NCBI GenBank assembly: GCA_965217175.1
Contig: OZ244251.1
Coordinates: 3,286,001-3,350,000, forward strand
Source: Bin87 sp965217175
Lineage (GTDB): Bacteria > Chloroflexota > Dehalococcoidia > Lucifugimonadales > UBA3495
Direction of reading: 5' to 3'
DNA: 64,000 nucleotides
This document shows positions 36,504-45,683 of this stretch, piece by piece; position 1 is the stretch's first letter, and each line of letters starts with the position of its first letter. Position numbers and translations under genes: made by a program. The notes beneath the pieces were generated by a model. That model was not told where the DNA came from. It searched no databases and was given only the letters and a program-made list of their open reading frames with translations.

Positions 36504-37421
36504 TTACTCGATCCTGATTCTCGGGTCCACGTACACATAGAGGATGTCCACCAAAAGGGATGTGATTATGAAGAAGAAACCCGAGGTGAGCACGGTGGCT
36601 TCTACGATGGGGAAATTGCGTTGCGCCACTCCCTCCAGCATCAAGCGCCCCACGCCGGGCCAGGCGAACACGACCTCCACCACAATGGCCCCATTGAGCA
36701 GCCCCGCCAGGCTGATGCCTCCGAAGGTTATCAAGGGAATCAGAGCGTTTCTCAGGGCATGTTTCCAGATGACCAACTTCTCCGTCAGTCCCTTAACGCG
36801 GGCGAACTTGACAAACTCGCTGTCCAGCACCTCCAGCATGCTCGAGCGCGCCAAACGCATCATGCCGGCCATTATGGACCAAGCCAGCACGAAGGCCGGC
36901 AGCACGAAGTGGTCCGGCCCTCCCCGGCCGTAGGTCGGCAACCATTGGAGGATAGCGCCAAACAGCAGGATGAGCATGATGGCTACCCAGAATTGCGGAG
37001 CGCCGATGCCGGCGATGGCAAACAGTTTGCAGGCCTTGTCCAGAACCGAGTCCCGCTTGACCGCGGACAGGATGCCCAGGGGCACCCCCATCGCTATCGC
37101 CAAGAGCATTCCCACCGCCGCTAACTGGAGGGTGGCGGGAATTCGCTCCAGCAGTACGTCCCGGGCCGGACGCCGGGTGGTGATGGACTGACCAAAGTCG
37201 CCCTGCACCGCTTTAAAGAGAAAGGTGCCGTACTGAACGAGGATCGGCCGGTCCAGGCCCAGGTTCTCCCGCAGCTGTTCGTAGTCGGCTGTGGTCGCCT
37301 CCGGCGGCAACAGCAACAGGGCCGGGTCACCGGACAGGTGGACGCTCATAAAGACGATCAGACTGAGGACGAGCAGGGCGAGCAGCCCCTGGAATAGCCT
37401 GGACAGTATGTAACGCTGCAT
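36504..37421 (-). CDS. ABC transporter permease, DppB/OppB type
   Basis: A 305-aa integral membrane subunit pairing with the DppC-type protein. It begins MQRYILSRLFQGLLALLVLS, the first helix of the family, then has GDPALLLLPPEATTADYEQL and LGLDRPILVQYGTFLFKAVQ, the periplasmic-loop signature. The EAA loop is visible as SEFVKFARVKGLTEKLVIWK. The last helices near 225-295 include LVDILYVYVDPRIRIE at the C-terminus. Length matches the family. It lies between the first binding-protein gene and the DppC gene in one minus-strand operon. Confidence 0.93.
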   Translation of the reverse strand: MQRYILSRLFQGLLALLVLSLIVFMSVHLSGDPALLLLPPEATTADYEQLRENLGLDRPILVQYGTFLFKAVQGDFGQSITTRRPARDVLLERIPATLQLAAVGMLLAIAMGVPLGILSAVKRDSVLDKACKLFAIAGIGAPQFWVAIMLILLFGAILQWLPTYGRGGPDHFVLPAFVLAWSIMAGMMRLARSSMLEVLDSEFVKFARVKGLTEKLVIWKHALRNALIPLITFGGISLAGLLNGAIVVEVVFAWPGVGRLMLEGVAQRNFPIVEATVLTSGFFFIITSLLVDILYVYVDPRIRIE

Positions 37422-37632
37422 GTGCTTCTCTTACCTTTGTTGTATATCCAATCCTTCGCCGGCCCCACCGTGCGTTGGGTTAGGCCGGCGCTCAGGGAAC
37501 GACCCGAGTGTACCAACCATCGGCATGAGTCCCGCTGGTCAACTTAGTGGTCCCGGGATCCACTGGCGTGAATGCCGGGACCATCGGAGTCGCCAACAAC
37601 CTTGCCTCCGGTGGCCGGTGGAGGTTTCAGTC
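37422..37632. other. Spacer between dppB-like gene and binding protein
   Basis: About 210 bases with no gene. The GCC/GGC-rich segment near 37465-37490 has weak inverted symmetry. A wider spacer after a binding-protein gene often goes with higher expression of that gene. Confidence 0.3.
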
Positions 37633-39399
37633 CTACTGATTCAGGGTCACCGTCCACAGGGCTGTGGGATACGGTCCCAGGGGCCAGGGCTGATAGGTAT
37701 TGATGCGCTTGCTCAAGCCGAGGGGCAGGTTAGTGTATGTGGTGCTGAAGGAATAGTGTTCCTCCCACGACGCCAAGTACATCTTGTTGTAGGCGTCGTG
37801 GCGCAGGGCCGGGTCCATAACCGATAGCCCTTCGTCCGCTATTCTGGCCAGCTCAGGATCTTCCGACTGGCGCAGGCTGGAGTCCAGGTAGTGCATGCTG
37901 CGTACCAGGCTGCCGCCGTCCCAGCGGCCCTCGTTGCTGCGGAAGTAAACGTGGCCATCCAGTTCACGGTTGCGCACCCGCTCCCGGATACTGACGTTCT
38001 GGCCCGCTTCCACCGTCACGTCGAGCCCCAGATTATCCTGCCACATCTGGGCTATCAGCTCCGCGTGTTCCACCATGAACGGCGTATCGCTGGCCTGCCA
38101 GGTGTAGAGGGTGAAGGGAGGATAACCCTCGCCACCGGGGTAACCGGCCGCGGCCAGTAGCTCCCTGGCCCGATCCGGGTCGTAGGGGGTGGCGTCCAAT
38201 TCCGGGCTGTAGCCCAGGGTGCTGGGGGTCACCGCCTCGAAGCCGGCCAGACCGGCCCCTTCGGTGCCGCCGTAGAGATTGTCCCGTATCAGCTCCTTGT
38301 CGATGGCGTAGTCCAGGGCATAGCGCACCCGCTTGTCGTTACAGGGAAGGCCCGGTATCCAACATCCAATGGGGCGTACCTGGGTGTAGGATCCTTCCTG
38401 AATCCAGACGTACCGACCACCGGCAGCCTCCACCCTCGGCCTCGACTGGAGGGTCACTTCAACGATGTCGGCCTCTCCGGCGATCAGGGCGGCAACCCTG
38501 GTGGACTCCTCGGGCACCAGCCGCATATCCAGTGTCTTGAACTTCATGCGCCGGTCTTCGGGGAAACCGTTGTCCGGGTTGTAGTAGTAGTCCGGGAATT
38601 GCTCGAACAGCAACTGCTCAGACCGCTTGAATTCAACAAGCCGGAAGGGACCGGCGCCGATGGGAGCGTCGGCGTAGCCATCCTCGCCCACCTCTTCATG
38701 ATAGTTCTGGGGCAGGATCGAGCCGCCGTCGGACGAGGACTGCAGAGCGGAATAGGTGAAGGGGAAGGACGACGAGAGCTTGTTATGGGTGACCTCAATG
38801 GTCTCAGGCCCGGTGATTTCGATTCTATCCGTCAAGCGGGACCAGTTGATGGCGCCGGTGCTGGTTGCCTCGTCTTCGGCCTCTTTGCCAAAGTAACGCT
38901 GGAAGCTGAATTCAACGTCGTTGATGGTTACCGGCTCCCCGTTGTGGAAGGTCGCCGCGCTATCGGCGGGTATGGTCAGGCTCCAGGTGAACCCATCCTC
39001 AGAAACTTCCCAAGCCGAGGCTATGCCCGGGACCATCTGGGTATCGTAGTTGCCCTCAATCACCAGGCCGTGCAGAGCGCGTTGGTAGGTGGTTTCCCCC
39101 AAGCCCAGGGTGTACCTTGGCTCAAAAGCCTCAGTACCGAACACCGTCTGCATTATGGTCACTGTGCCGGACACTTCCGCTGATGCGGGGGAAGCCGCCG
39201 TTGTCTCGGCAGCCACGGTGGCGGCCGGGGCGCTGGAAGCATCGGATACTGGCGCAGCCGGAGCCGTCGCAGCCGGAACTGTGGTCGCGGCCGGAGCATC
39301 AGGTGTTGCCCCTCCGCCACATGCCGCTATAATCAAGGTGCAGATGCCCAAAAGAGCACCAAACCAGATGTTGGAATGAAACCTCTTCCGGATATACAT
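37633..39399 (-). CDS. Peptide-type ABC substrate-binding lipoprotein (copy 1)
   Basis: A 588-aa SBP_bac_5 family protein that would capture substrate outside the cell. A signal peptide ends in lipobox IIAAC (Cys27), followed by a long Ala/Pro/Thr linker to about residue 75. The mature part shows GIASAWEVSEDGFTWSLTIP, TFHNGEPVTINDVEFSFQRY, YALDYAIDKELIRDNLYGG and YDPDRARELLAAAGYPGGEG, all typical of the family. It is first in the operon with the two permeases. It is a clear paralog of the 39928-41676 protein, with the same C-terminal WPLGPYPTALWTVTLNQ ending. The ligand cannot be inferred. Confidence 0.93.
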   Translation of the reverse strand: MYIRKRFHSNIWFGALLGICTLIIAACGGGATPDAPAATTVPAATAPAAPVSDASSAPAATVAAETTAASPASAEVSGTVTIMQTVFGTEAFEPRYTLGLGETTYQRALHGLVIEGNYDTQMVPGIASAWEVSEDGFTWSLTIPADSAATFHNGEPVTINDVEFSFQRYFGKEAEDEATSTGAINWSRLTDRIEITGPETIEVTHNKLSSSFPFTYSALQSSSDGGSILPQNYHEEVGEDGYADAPIGAGPFRLVEFKRSEQLLFEQFPDYYYNPDNGFPEDRRMKFKTLDMRLVPEESTRVAALIAGEADIVEVTLQSRPRVEAAGGRYVWIQEGSYTQVRPIGCWIPGLPCNDKRVRYALDYAIDKELIRDNLYGGTEGAGLAGFEAVTPSTLGYSPELDATPYDPDRARELLAAAGYPGGEGYPPFTLYTWQASDTPFMVEHAELIAQMWQDNLGLDVTVEAGQNVSIRERVRNRELDGHVYFRSNEGRWDGGSLVRSMHYLDSSLRQSEDPELARIADEGLSVMDPALRHDAYNKMYLASWEEHYSFSTTYTNLPLGLSKRINTYQPWPLGPYPTALWTVTLNQ

Positions 39400-39446
39400 A
39401 GTAGTTCCTCTCTTGTGTCAGTTTTGACCTATCAGGATGCCTTAAT

Positions 39447-39677
39447 ATGACGTGGCTATATGTCGCCTCCGGGCTGTTGGGGGCAGTGCTGCCAATTGTC
39501 TGGGTCTATCTGACCCACCTTCCACTAGCCGTGCCTGGAGCGTTTATCGATTTAGGGCTGTTAATGTTCTCCTTCGGCCTGGCATTGTTATTCATACCCG
39601 TTGGAGTGGTGGTCGGCTTCGCAGCGGCCGGCCTGTTTCATGCTGGCTGGTACTTGACCGTCCGCTTTTCTCGGTGA
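39447..39677 (+). CDS. Small membrane protein, 76 aa
   Basis: The frame MTWLYVASGLLGAVLPIVWV continues with two further hydrophobic segments (residues 30-45 and 48-68) and a basic end (VRFSR). It is probably a two- or three-helix inner-membrane protein. It lies between two binding-protein genes and runs opposite to them, 48 bases from the first. No family is recognised. The clean hydrophobic pattern supports it, but the ribosome site is weak. Confidence 0.5.
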   Translation: MTWLYVASGLLGAVLPIVWVYLTHLPLAVPGAFIDLGLLMFSFGLALLFIPVGVVVGFAAAGLFHAGWYLTVRFSR

Positions 39678-39845
39678 TCAGTTTCCAACCCAGCCGGAAC
39701 CCGGAAATCCCTGGTAGCATGTTTGGGGCCGATTGTACACCTATTCCGCCGGGACCTCGGGATATCGAAAAGCTTCTGACCGGCATCCCATTGCTGGGGT
39801 TAGGGTTCTTCGGTCGTAACCTCAATGCCAGTGTAGAGATAGCAC

Positions 39846-39873
39846 GCTGCCCGCCCGTGACCGGGCGGGCAGC
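39846..39873 (-). terminator. Very strong hairpin downstream of the second binding-protein gene
   Basis: Twelve-bp perfect arms GCTGCCCGCCCG / CGGGCGGGCAGC with loop TGAC lie 55 bases past the stop at 39928. It also follows the plus-strand small gene, so it may serve both directions. There is no T-run. Confidence 0.6.
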
Positions 39874-39927
39874 CGCAAAACCACCTACCAACAGCTATGC
39901 GGCGGTGATGGCTGCTGGGACTGTGGG

Positions 39928-41676
39928 CTACTTCAGCGTCACCGTCCAGAGAGCGCTGGCATAGGGACCCAGAGGCCACGGTTCCCAGGTGGCGATGCGT
40001 TCGCTGACGGCCCAGGGCAGGTTGACGTATATGGGGCTCCAGTAGTAGTGCTCTTCCCAGATGGCGCGGTAGGCCCGGTTGTAGGCATCTTGCCGTAGGG
40101 CCGGGTCCAAAACCGCCAGGGATTCGTTGACAATGGCGAATAACTCCGGCTCTTCCATCAGCCGATTGGGGTTCTCCGGGTCGGTGGCGCTGCGCATCAG
40201 GCTCCCACCATCGAACCTGGCCTCGTTGCTGCGGAAGTAGATGTCGCCGTCCAGTTCTCGGTCTCTGGCCTGCTGCCGGACGGAGGTCGGGTCGCCCACA
40301 ACCACCGTAACATCAAGACCAAGATTGTCCTTCCACATCTCGGCTATTAACTCGGCCTGCTCGGGTTGAAGCGGCACATCGCCGCCGTTCCAGGTATGCA
40401 TCTTGAAGGGAGGGAAACCTTCGCCGCCGGGGAAACCAGCCGCAGCCAGGAGATCCCTGGCCTGATCTGGGTCGAAGGGAAGGGAATCGAGTTCAGGGCT
40501 GTAACCCAAGGCGTTGGGAGTGGCAGCCTCGAATCCGCCAACCTGGGCGACCTCGGTGCCGCCATAGAGCGCGTCCCGGATCAATTCTTTGTCTACGGCA
40601 TAGTCCAGGGCGTAACGCACCCGCTTGTCGCTGCAGGGAAGTTCCGGCTTCCAGCAGCCCATGGGCCTGACCTGGGAGTAGGAGGCTTCGGGGATGAAGA
40701 CCAAGCGGCCTCCCGCAGCCTCTACCTGGCTGCGGGCGTTCAGGCTGGCTTCGGTCATATCCGCCTGGCCGGCTCGCAGCGCTGAAATCCTGGTGGATTC
40801 TTCGGTCACCAGCCGCACGTCCATGGTCTGGAACTTCATTCTTCGGTCTTCGTGGAAGCCGTTATCCGGCGTGAAGTAGTAGTCGTCGAAACGCTCGAAG
40901 AGCATTTGCTCTGATGGCTTGAAGTCAACCAGCATGAGGGGGCCGGCCCCCACCGGCTTGGCCTCCCATTCCTGCTTGCCTCCCACCGATTCCCAGTAGT
41001 TCTTCGGCAGGACGGCGCCGTGGGCGTCGGATGAATGAAGCTGCGACAACAGGAAGGGATAGGTGGAGTTGGGTTCGGTCTGGGTCACCAATAAGGTGTT
41101 AGGACCGGTAATCTCCTGGCTCACCGTTCTCTTGGATTGCTGGATGAAAACCGAGTGTATGGCGTTCTCAGCCGCCTCGGGGCCGTGGTGCCGGTCCAGG
41201 GTGAATTGAATATCGTCAATGGTCAGGTCGTCGCCGTTGTGGAATTTGACGCCGTTGCGAATGGTCCAAGTCCACTGGAGGCCGTCCTCCGACAGTTCCC
41301 ACTTTTCGGCAATACCCGGGATCATTTCGGTATTCTCGTTACCCGCAATCAGCCACCCGTGCAACATTCGGTGCTGCGTCATTATCTGGCCCGAGGCGTC
41401 CCGGGGTTCAAAAGCCTGGGTGCCCCAGTCGGAGGCCATCAAAGTAACCGTCCCTGAGGCCACATCCGCCTCGCCCTGCGTTGACCCCGCCGGTGCGGGC
41501 ACAGCCGTGGCGACGCTGGAATCTTGCGTGACCGGTGCGGAAGTGGCGACCTGAGCCGCCGGGTCGGAGGCTTCGTCGGGGCTGGAACTGGAGCACCCTA
41601 TAAAAAAGATCAGTGCAGTGGCAAGTAACGTACAGATAATGACATTACGGCCTGATAGTATTCCGAGATTTGGCAT
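39928..41676 (-). CDS. Peptide-type ABC substrate-binding lipoprotein (copy 2)
   Basis: A 582-aa SBP_bac_5 protein. A signal peptide ends in lipobox FFIGC (Cys28), then a Ser/Ala/Pro linker. The body parallels copy 1 almost throughout: GIAEKWELSEDGLQWTWTIR, KFHNGDDLTIDDIQFTLDRH, VRYALDYAVDKELIRDALYG, LLAAAGFPGGEG, and the same WEPWPLGPYASALWTVTLK end. The two genes probably arose by duplication. It ends with a strong hairpin and so is likely transcribed separately from copy 1 and the permeases. It may feed the same permease pair with a different ligand. Confidence 0.93.
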   Translation of the reverse strand: MPNLGILSGRNVIICTLLATALIFFIGCSSSSPDEASDPAAQVATSAPVTQDSSVATAVPAPAGSTQGEADVASGTVTLMASDWGTQAFEPRDASGQIMTQHRMLHGWLIAGNENTEMIPGIAEKWELSEDGLQWTWTIRNGVKFHNGDDLTIDDIQFTLDRHHGPEAAENAIHSVFIQQSKRTVSQEITGPNTLLVTQTEPNSTYPFLLSQLHSSDAHGAVLPKNYWESVGGKQEWEAKPVGAGPLMLVDFKPSEQMLFERFDDYYFTPDNGFHEDRRMKFQTMDVRLVTEESTRISALRAGQADMTEASLNARSQVEAAGGRLVFIPEASYSQVRPMGCWKPELPCSDKRVRYALDYAVDKELIRDALYGGTEVAQVGGFEAATPNALGYSPELDSLPFDPDQARDLLAAAGFPGGEGFPPFKMHTWNGGDVPLQPEQAELIAEMWKDNLGLDVTVVVGDPTSVRQQARDRELDGDIYFRSNEARFDGGSLMRSATDPENPNRLMEEPELFAIVNESLAVLDPALRQDAYNRAYRAIWEEHYYWSPIYVNLPWAVSERIATWEPWPLGPYASALWTVTLK

Positions 41677-41813
41677 ACTCGCTCCCTACCTGGGATATTT
41701 CCGACGTTCGTTGTGAAACGCTATAACGGCCCAGGATCAGTAAAATGTTATCAGGATATCCTTACAGATTAAGTATTATCCAGCGCGACTTTACTATGAA
41801 CCCCCTGATCCGT

Positions 41814-41966
41814 CAATACAATGTACTCGTTCGGTACATACGAGAAGGAAGGGCCAGTTGGAGGTGGCAGGTGGCAATATACTCGGCTGGGGTACGTCCG
41901 TCCAACGACTGGTGGGGACGGAGCCGCCGGACCTCACGCCGCAGGTGTTGGCGTCGCCGACGCTGA
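41814..41966 (-). pseudogene. IS3/IS481-type integrase-core C-terminal remnant
   Basis: The minus frame ends LRREVRRLRPHQSLDGRTPA, EYIATCHLQLALPSRMYRTS. The RPHQSLDGRTPAEY block is the conserved end of IS3/IS481-group transposases. The rest was removed by the IS701 insertion at 41972. Confidence 0.75.
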
Positions 41967-41971
41967 CTTAG

Positions 41972-43369
41972 TACTACAGTTGCAGAAATGTGGTGAGGAG
42001 TTTCAGGCGGCGTCGGTAATGGCAGCGCCGGGCCGTTGCCTGGTGCCGCCGTCTCCACCGGGACCACCGCAGCACTGATTCGTCCGTAGGTTGATGTCTC
42101 CATATCAGCCGGTAGAGCAACCGCCGGACCTCGGGCACCGTCAGGGGTATCAGCTTTTCGTCCAAGCTGGGAGAGCCCCCTTTTCCCTCGGACCTCCTTG
42201 TTCCAACGCCTGGCGCCTGACCACCGCCAGGCAGGCGTGGGCCAGCATCGCCAGGGTGATGTGCCGGTACCAGCCATCCCATTTCCGGACTTCATACTGG
42301 TCCAGACCCACCTCTCCCTTGGCCTCCTTAAAGCATTCTTCGATGGTCCAACGAGTTCCGGCCACCCGCACCAGTTCCTCCAGAGTCGTATCAACCGGGC
42401 CGAAGCAGACGTAATAGGCCAACTCCCCGGGCTCGGCGATGCTGCGCCGCACCAGCAGCCAGTACCCCTTGCCCGGCTCCTTCAGGGGCCGGATCTCCAC
42501 CCGCGCCCAATCGTATACCCGGGGTCCCTTGGCGCCGTCGCCCGCGCTGCGCCGCACCCAGCCGGGTTCCTCCACCCTAGGCGCCAGCCGGTCCGCCCGC
42601 ACCTGTCGCCATCCCTTGTCCGTCTCTGCCCACAGCTTCTCGTTGCTCCTGACGGCCAGCACGTGGGGAACGTCTCGCCGCTCCAGCCACAGCCGCCGGT
42701 TGCGGTCGTTGCCGTAGACTTCGTCCCCAGTGACCCAGCCGAAGGGCACTCCCGATTCCAGCGCCCGCTCCAGCATCCGCCGGGCCAGTTGCGGCTTGGT
42801 GCGGAATGCCACTTTCTCAGGCACCCCAGCCTCTCGCCTCCGTTCCAGGTCATCAGCCCACACCCGAGGCAGGTAGAGTTCCCGGTCCATCAGGGTCCTC
42901 CCTTGGGCAGAGGCGTAGGTCAAAAATACCCCGATCTGGCAGTTCTCGATCCGCCCCGCCGTGCCGCTATACTGCCGCTGCACCCCAACGGACTTGTTCC
43001 CCTTCTTCAGAAATCCCGTCTCGTCCACCACCAGAACTCCATGGACGTCGCCCAGATGCTCCACCACGTAGTCCCTGAGATCGTCGCGAACCAGGTCGGC
43101 GTCCCAGACGTAGGTGGACAGCAGGTGCTGCACCCCATAGGGGGTGGCGTCCCCCGCCTGCCTCCGCCAGGCCAGGGCCGGGCTTGCGATACCGATGACG
43201 GTGCCCGAGGTAGCGCCGATTGCTCTGCCGGCTGGTCGGGACGCCCTCCCTCCCGGTGGATTTCGTGTTGGCCTTGGTCTCCGGTGGAGACGGCGACATC
43301 ACCAGAGCCCATCGTTCTCATTATCAACGCCGCCTCAAACTTCTGGCTGCCATATGTGCGACTGTAGTA
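41972..43369 (-). mobile_element. IS701-family insertion sequence with TTAG target duplication
   Basis: Perfect terminal TACTACAGT (41972-41980) and ACTGTAGTA (43361-43369) extend into longer imperfect repeats (about 40 bases). TTAG flanks both sides (41968-41971 and 43370-43373). YTAR is the target duplicated by IS701, so both boundary and family agree. Length is 1398 bp. Confidence 0.85.
41974..43240 (-). pseudogene. IS701-family transposase, frameshifted at both ends
   Basis: The central frame (43133-42150) carries the DDE domain: GVLVVDETGFLKKGNKSVGV (first Asp), FGWVTGDEVYGND (second Asp), and WTIEECFKEAKGEVGLDQYE (Glu). Upstream, in-frame sequence AGDATPYGVQHLLSTYVWDA shows the true start is further 5' and shifted. 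Downstream, the C-terminus LIPLTVPEVRRLLYRLIWRH continues in the -1 frame after an A4G5 run near 42180. At least two frame breaks mean this copy is probably inactive, though its ends are perfect. Confidence 0.8.
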
Positions 43370-43401
43370 TTAGAACCTATCCTAATAATCGGGCGGCTCT
43401 G

Positions 43402-44265
43402 AGAACCTGTCTACGATCTCTGAAATAGGTTAAGTTGAGACTATTATCAGGGGAGGGGTAATCATGTCTCATTCCTATCCCAGCGACATCAGCCGGGAGC
43501 AATTCGCCCGTATTCTGCCGACGTTGGAGTCGGCCCGACGCCGGACCAAGCCCCGCACCGTGGACTTATATGACGTTTTCTGCGGCGTACTGTACCTCCT
43601 GAAAAGCGGGTGCCAGTGGCGAATGCTGCCGGCGGACTTCTCCAATTGGCGCACTTGCTACCAGTATTTCCGGCAATGGAGCGAGCGGCCTGGCCCGGGT
43701 CAGGATTCCATTCTGGAGCAAGTCCTAAAAACAATCGGTTGGCGCGGCCCGACAAAGCAATGGGAGGAAAGAGCAGACCAGCTTCTGCATCGTGGACTCC
43801 CAGAGCGTCAAGAACACGGACACCGCCGGGCACAAGGGCTATGACGCAGGCAAGAAGGTGTCGGGAATCAAGCGTCACATCGCGGTGGACACGCAGGGAT
43901 TGCCCCATGGGATACACGTGACTACCGCCGACGTTACCGACCGGGCCGGGGCTTTGGCGATGTTTGACCGGCGGCGGGACGACCTCAGCCTGGTGCGGAA
44001 CGTGCTGGTGGACGGGGGTTACACCGGGAAGCCCTTTGCCACTGCGGTGCAAGGCCTGTTGGGAGCCTCGGTGGAAGTAGTGAAACGCAACGAACTGCAC
44101 ACCTTCGTGGTGCTGCCAAAGCGATGGGTGGTGGAGCGGTCTTTCGCCTGGCTGGAAAAGTGCCGCCGACTCTGGAAGAACTGCGAAAGAAAGCTCAATA
44201 CCAGCCTGCAAATGGTGGTGCTTGCCTTCACGGTGCTAATCCTAAAAAGATTGTAAACAGGCTCT
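43402..44265 (+). mobile_element. IS5-family insertion sequence (ISL2/IS1031-like)
   Basis: Imperfect 18-bp terminal repeats: AGAACCTGTCTACGATCT (43402-43419) against the complement of AGATTGTAAACAGGCTCT (44248-44265), consensus AGARCCTGTYTACRATCT. Length is 864 bp with one transposase in two frames. The right end abuts another IS5-type remnant. Confidence 0.7.
43464..44256 (+). CDS. IS5-family transposase in two frames
   Basis: The first frame (43464-43844) starts MSHSYPSDISREQFARILPT after AGGGGAGGGG, with the DUF4096-like N-terminus YDVFCGVLYLLKSGCQWRML and DFSNWRTCYQYFRQW. The second (about 43740-44256) encodes GRKEQTSFCIVDSQSVKNTD, SGIKRHIAVDTQGLPHGIHV (first Asp), LVRNVLVDGGYTGKPFA (second Asp), and FVVLPKRWVVERSFAWLEKC (Glu). 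The shift needed is +1, unlike the usual -1 recoding, so it may be a mutation near 43735. Confidence 0.8.
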
Positions 44266-44690
44266 GAGAGCGATGAGGGCACCGGCGAAATGAAGGAAGG
44301 CGATGTAGTTGTCGGGAGACTTGTCCCAACGGATCAGAATGCGCCGGAAGCGGTTCAGCCAACTGTGAGTGCGTTCCACCACCCAGCGGCGGGCCTTGAA
44401 CCCAGCTTCCCTTTTGATGGCCTGAACCTCTTCGCCTCGGCTCCGGATGTGGGCGGTGAAGCCGAACTCGTCCAGGGTGCGGCGCACCTCAGCGAAGTCG
44501 TAGCCCTTGTCCAGGCACAGACCCTGAGGATGCGCTGGGGTGGGCGCCGGGCGCGGCGCCGGCAGGCGGTCCACCGTAGCCCGCACCAGCCTCATGTCGT
44601 GGCGGTTGGCCCCGGCTACGGCCAGTCCCACGGGGATACCCTGGGCGTCGGTCAACAGACTGGGTTTGACGCCCCGCCCAGAAATACGAA
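44266..44690 (-). pseudogene. IS5-family transposase C-terminal half
   Basis: The minus frame reads GVKPSLLTDAQGIPVGLAVA, GANRHDMRLVRATVDRLPAP, LCLDKGYDFAEVRRTLDEFG, and ARRWVVERTHSWLNRFRRIL. These show the two later catalytic motifs (Asp in LDKGYD, Glu in VERTHSW). Its N-terminal part is missing: upstream the frame enters istA sequence near 44690, the insertion point. It has no complete end on the right because the neighbouring IS5 joins there. Confidence 0.8.
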
Positions 44691-45240
44691 GGCGGAACCG
44701 TGGCCGTCCAAAAAGGCCTCGGTGTTCTTCGCCGGATAGGTGTTCACGAAACAGCCGTGGCTGTGGGGCAGGTCCAGCACGAAGTAGTGCACCTTGCGCT
44801 CCACACCAGTAATCACCGCCACCACCTCCACGAAACCGCACTGGGCGTGGCCCGGCGGGTCGGACAACGGCACGAACATCTCCTGTCCTCGCCGCCCACG
44901 CTTCCTGACGTAATCCTTGACTAAGGTGTACTGACCGTCGAAACCGTACTCGTCCCGCAAACCCTCAAAGATGCGCCTGGCGGTGTGCCGCTGCTTCTTG
45001 GGAACTTTGCTGTCGCCTTCCAGGATCGCGTCAATCACGCCGGTGAAGAGCTCATCCTGAGCTAGTCGAAGGGTTGGGTCGCCGTGGTGGGCCTTCGCGC
45101 CGGTAACCTGGCGGCACCGAGTAGGCCAGCATCTTGCGCACCGCGGCCCGGTGCAGACCGAACACCCGGGGGGCGTCCCGAACGCTCATGCCCCCCACCA
45201 TGCAGGCCCGCCGCACCTGAACGTACATCTCCACTAAATA
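44691..45240 (-). pseudogene. IS21-family IstA transposase, N-terminal part, interrupted
   Basis: The start region reads VEMYVQVRRACMVGGMSVRD and FGLHRAAVRKMLAYSVPPGY, the IstA helix-turn-helix. After a frame break at 45047-45071 it continues VIDAILEGDSKVPKKQRHTA, RRIFEGLRDEYGFDGQYTLV, FVPLSDPPGHAQCGFVEVVA and ERKVHYFVLDLPHSHGCFVN. Similarity ends at HGSAFVFLGG, where an IS5 element was inserted. The break is caused by a short repeat insert, not by a single-base change. Confidence 0.8.
45047..45071. repeat. Short repeat insert inside istA
   Basis: GAGCTCATCCTGAGCTAGTC followed by GAAGG interrupts istA between the PPRRP and TGVIDAIL codons. It has the form of the CTTCGACxxGCTCAGG repeat dispersed in many genomes (recalled, not searched), and introduces the in-frame stop. 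Confidence 0.55.
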
Positions 45241-45366
45241 CCTCCATCGCACCTTCCAAAGGCTGATTATCAACCTTATAGAAGACGGTGGACGGTACAG
45301 TTTCCCAACGCCGCAACCCGACGATCGAGCCGCCCACGTAGCCCACTTTACCGCCGCCGTTTACAC

Positions 45367-45424
45367 GATGAGACACCTAGCGGATACCGGCCAGACCGAA
45401 CTTACCAGTGACATGCCAACGCCA
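45367..45424. repeat. IS21-type terminal sequence upstream of istA
   Basis: It contains GGTGTCTCATCGTGTAAAC on the minus strand, resembling the complement of the IS21 right end at 17830-17845. A related segment lies at 27939-27996. Confidence 0.45.
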
Positions 45425-45683
45425 CCGGCTTCACGGCTGGACCAGCTGTCCCCATAATGACACCAGATTGCGATCCTTCAGGACGATATCACGGCAGAAC
45501 ACCCCATTTGCCGACCAACCCGCCGGGGGGTCGGATTTCCCACTATGGTGTACGGTAGGGTTTGCCCCACCGAGTGGAGCCCGGTCACTTTTGGTCGGAA
45601 AAATGTCGGCCATCCGGGCGAGGGAACCTCAAAATGGGCGAATCTACGCACGAAATCCATTGACAACCCACCAGGGAGCGGAT

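Noticed and set aside
10467..43133. A shared programmed frameshift in the IS701 transposases
   Set aside because: The two copies need opposite shifts at different homopolymers, so a common recoding signal is not supported.
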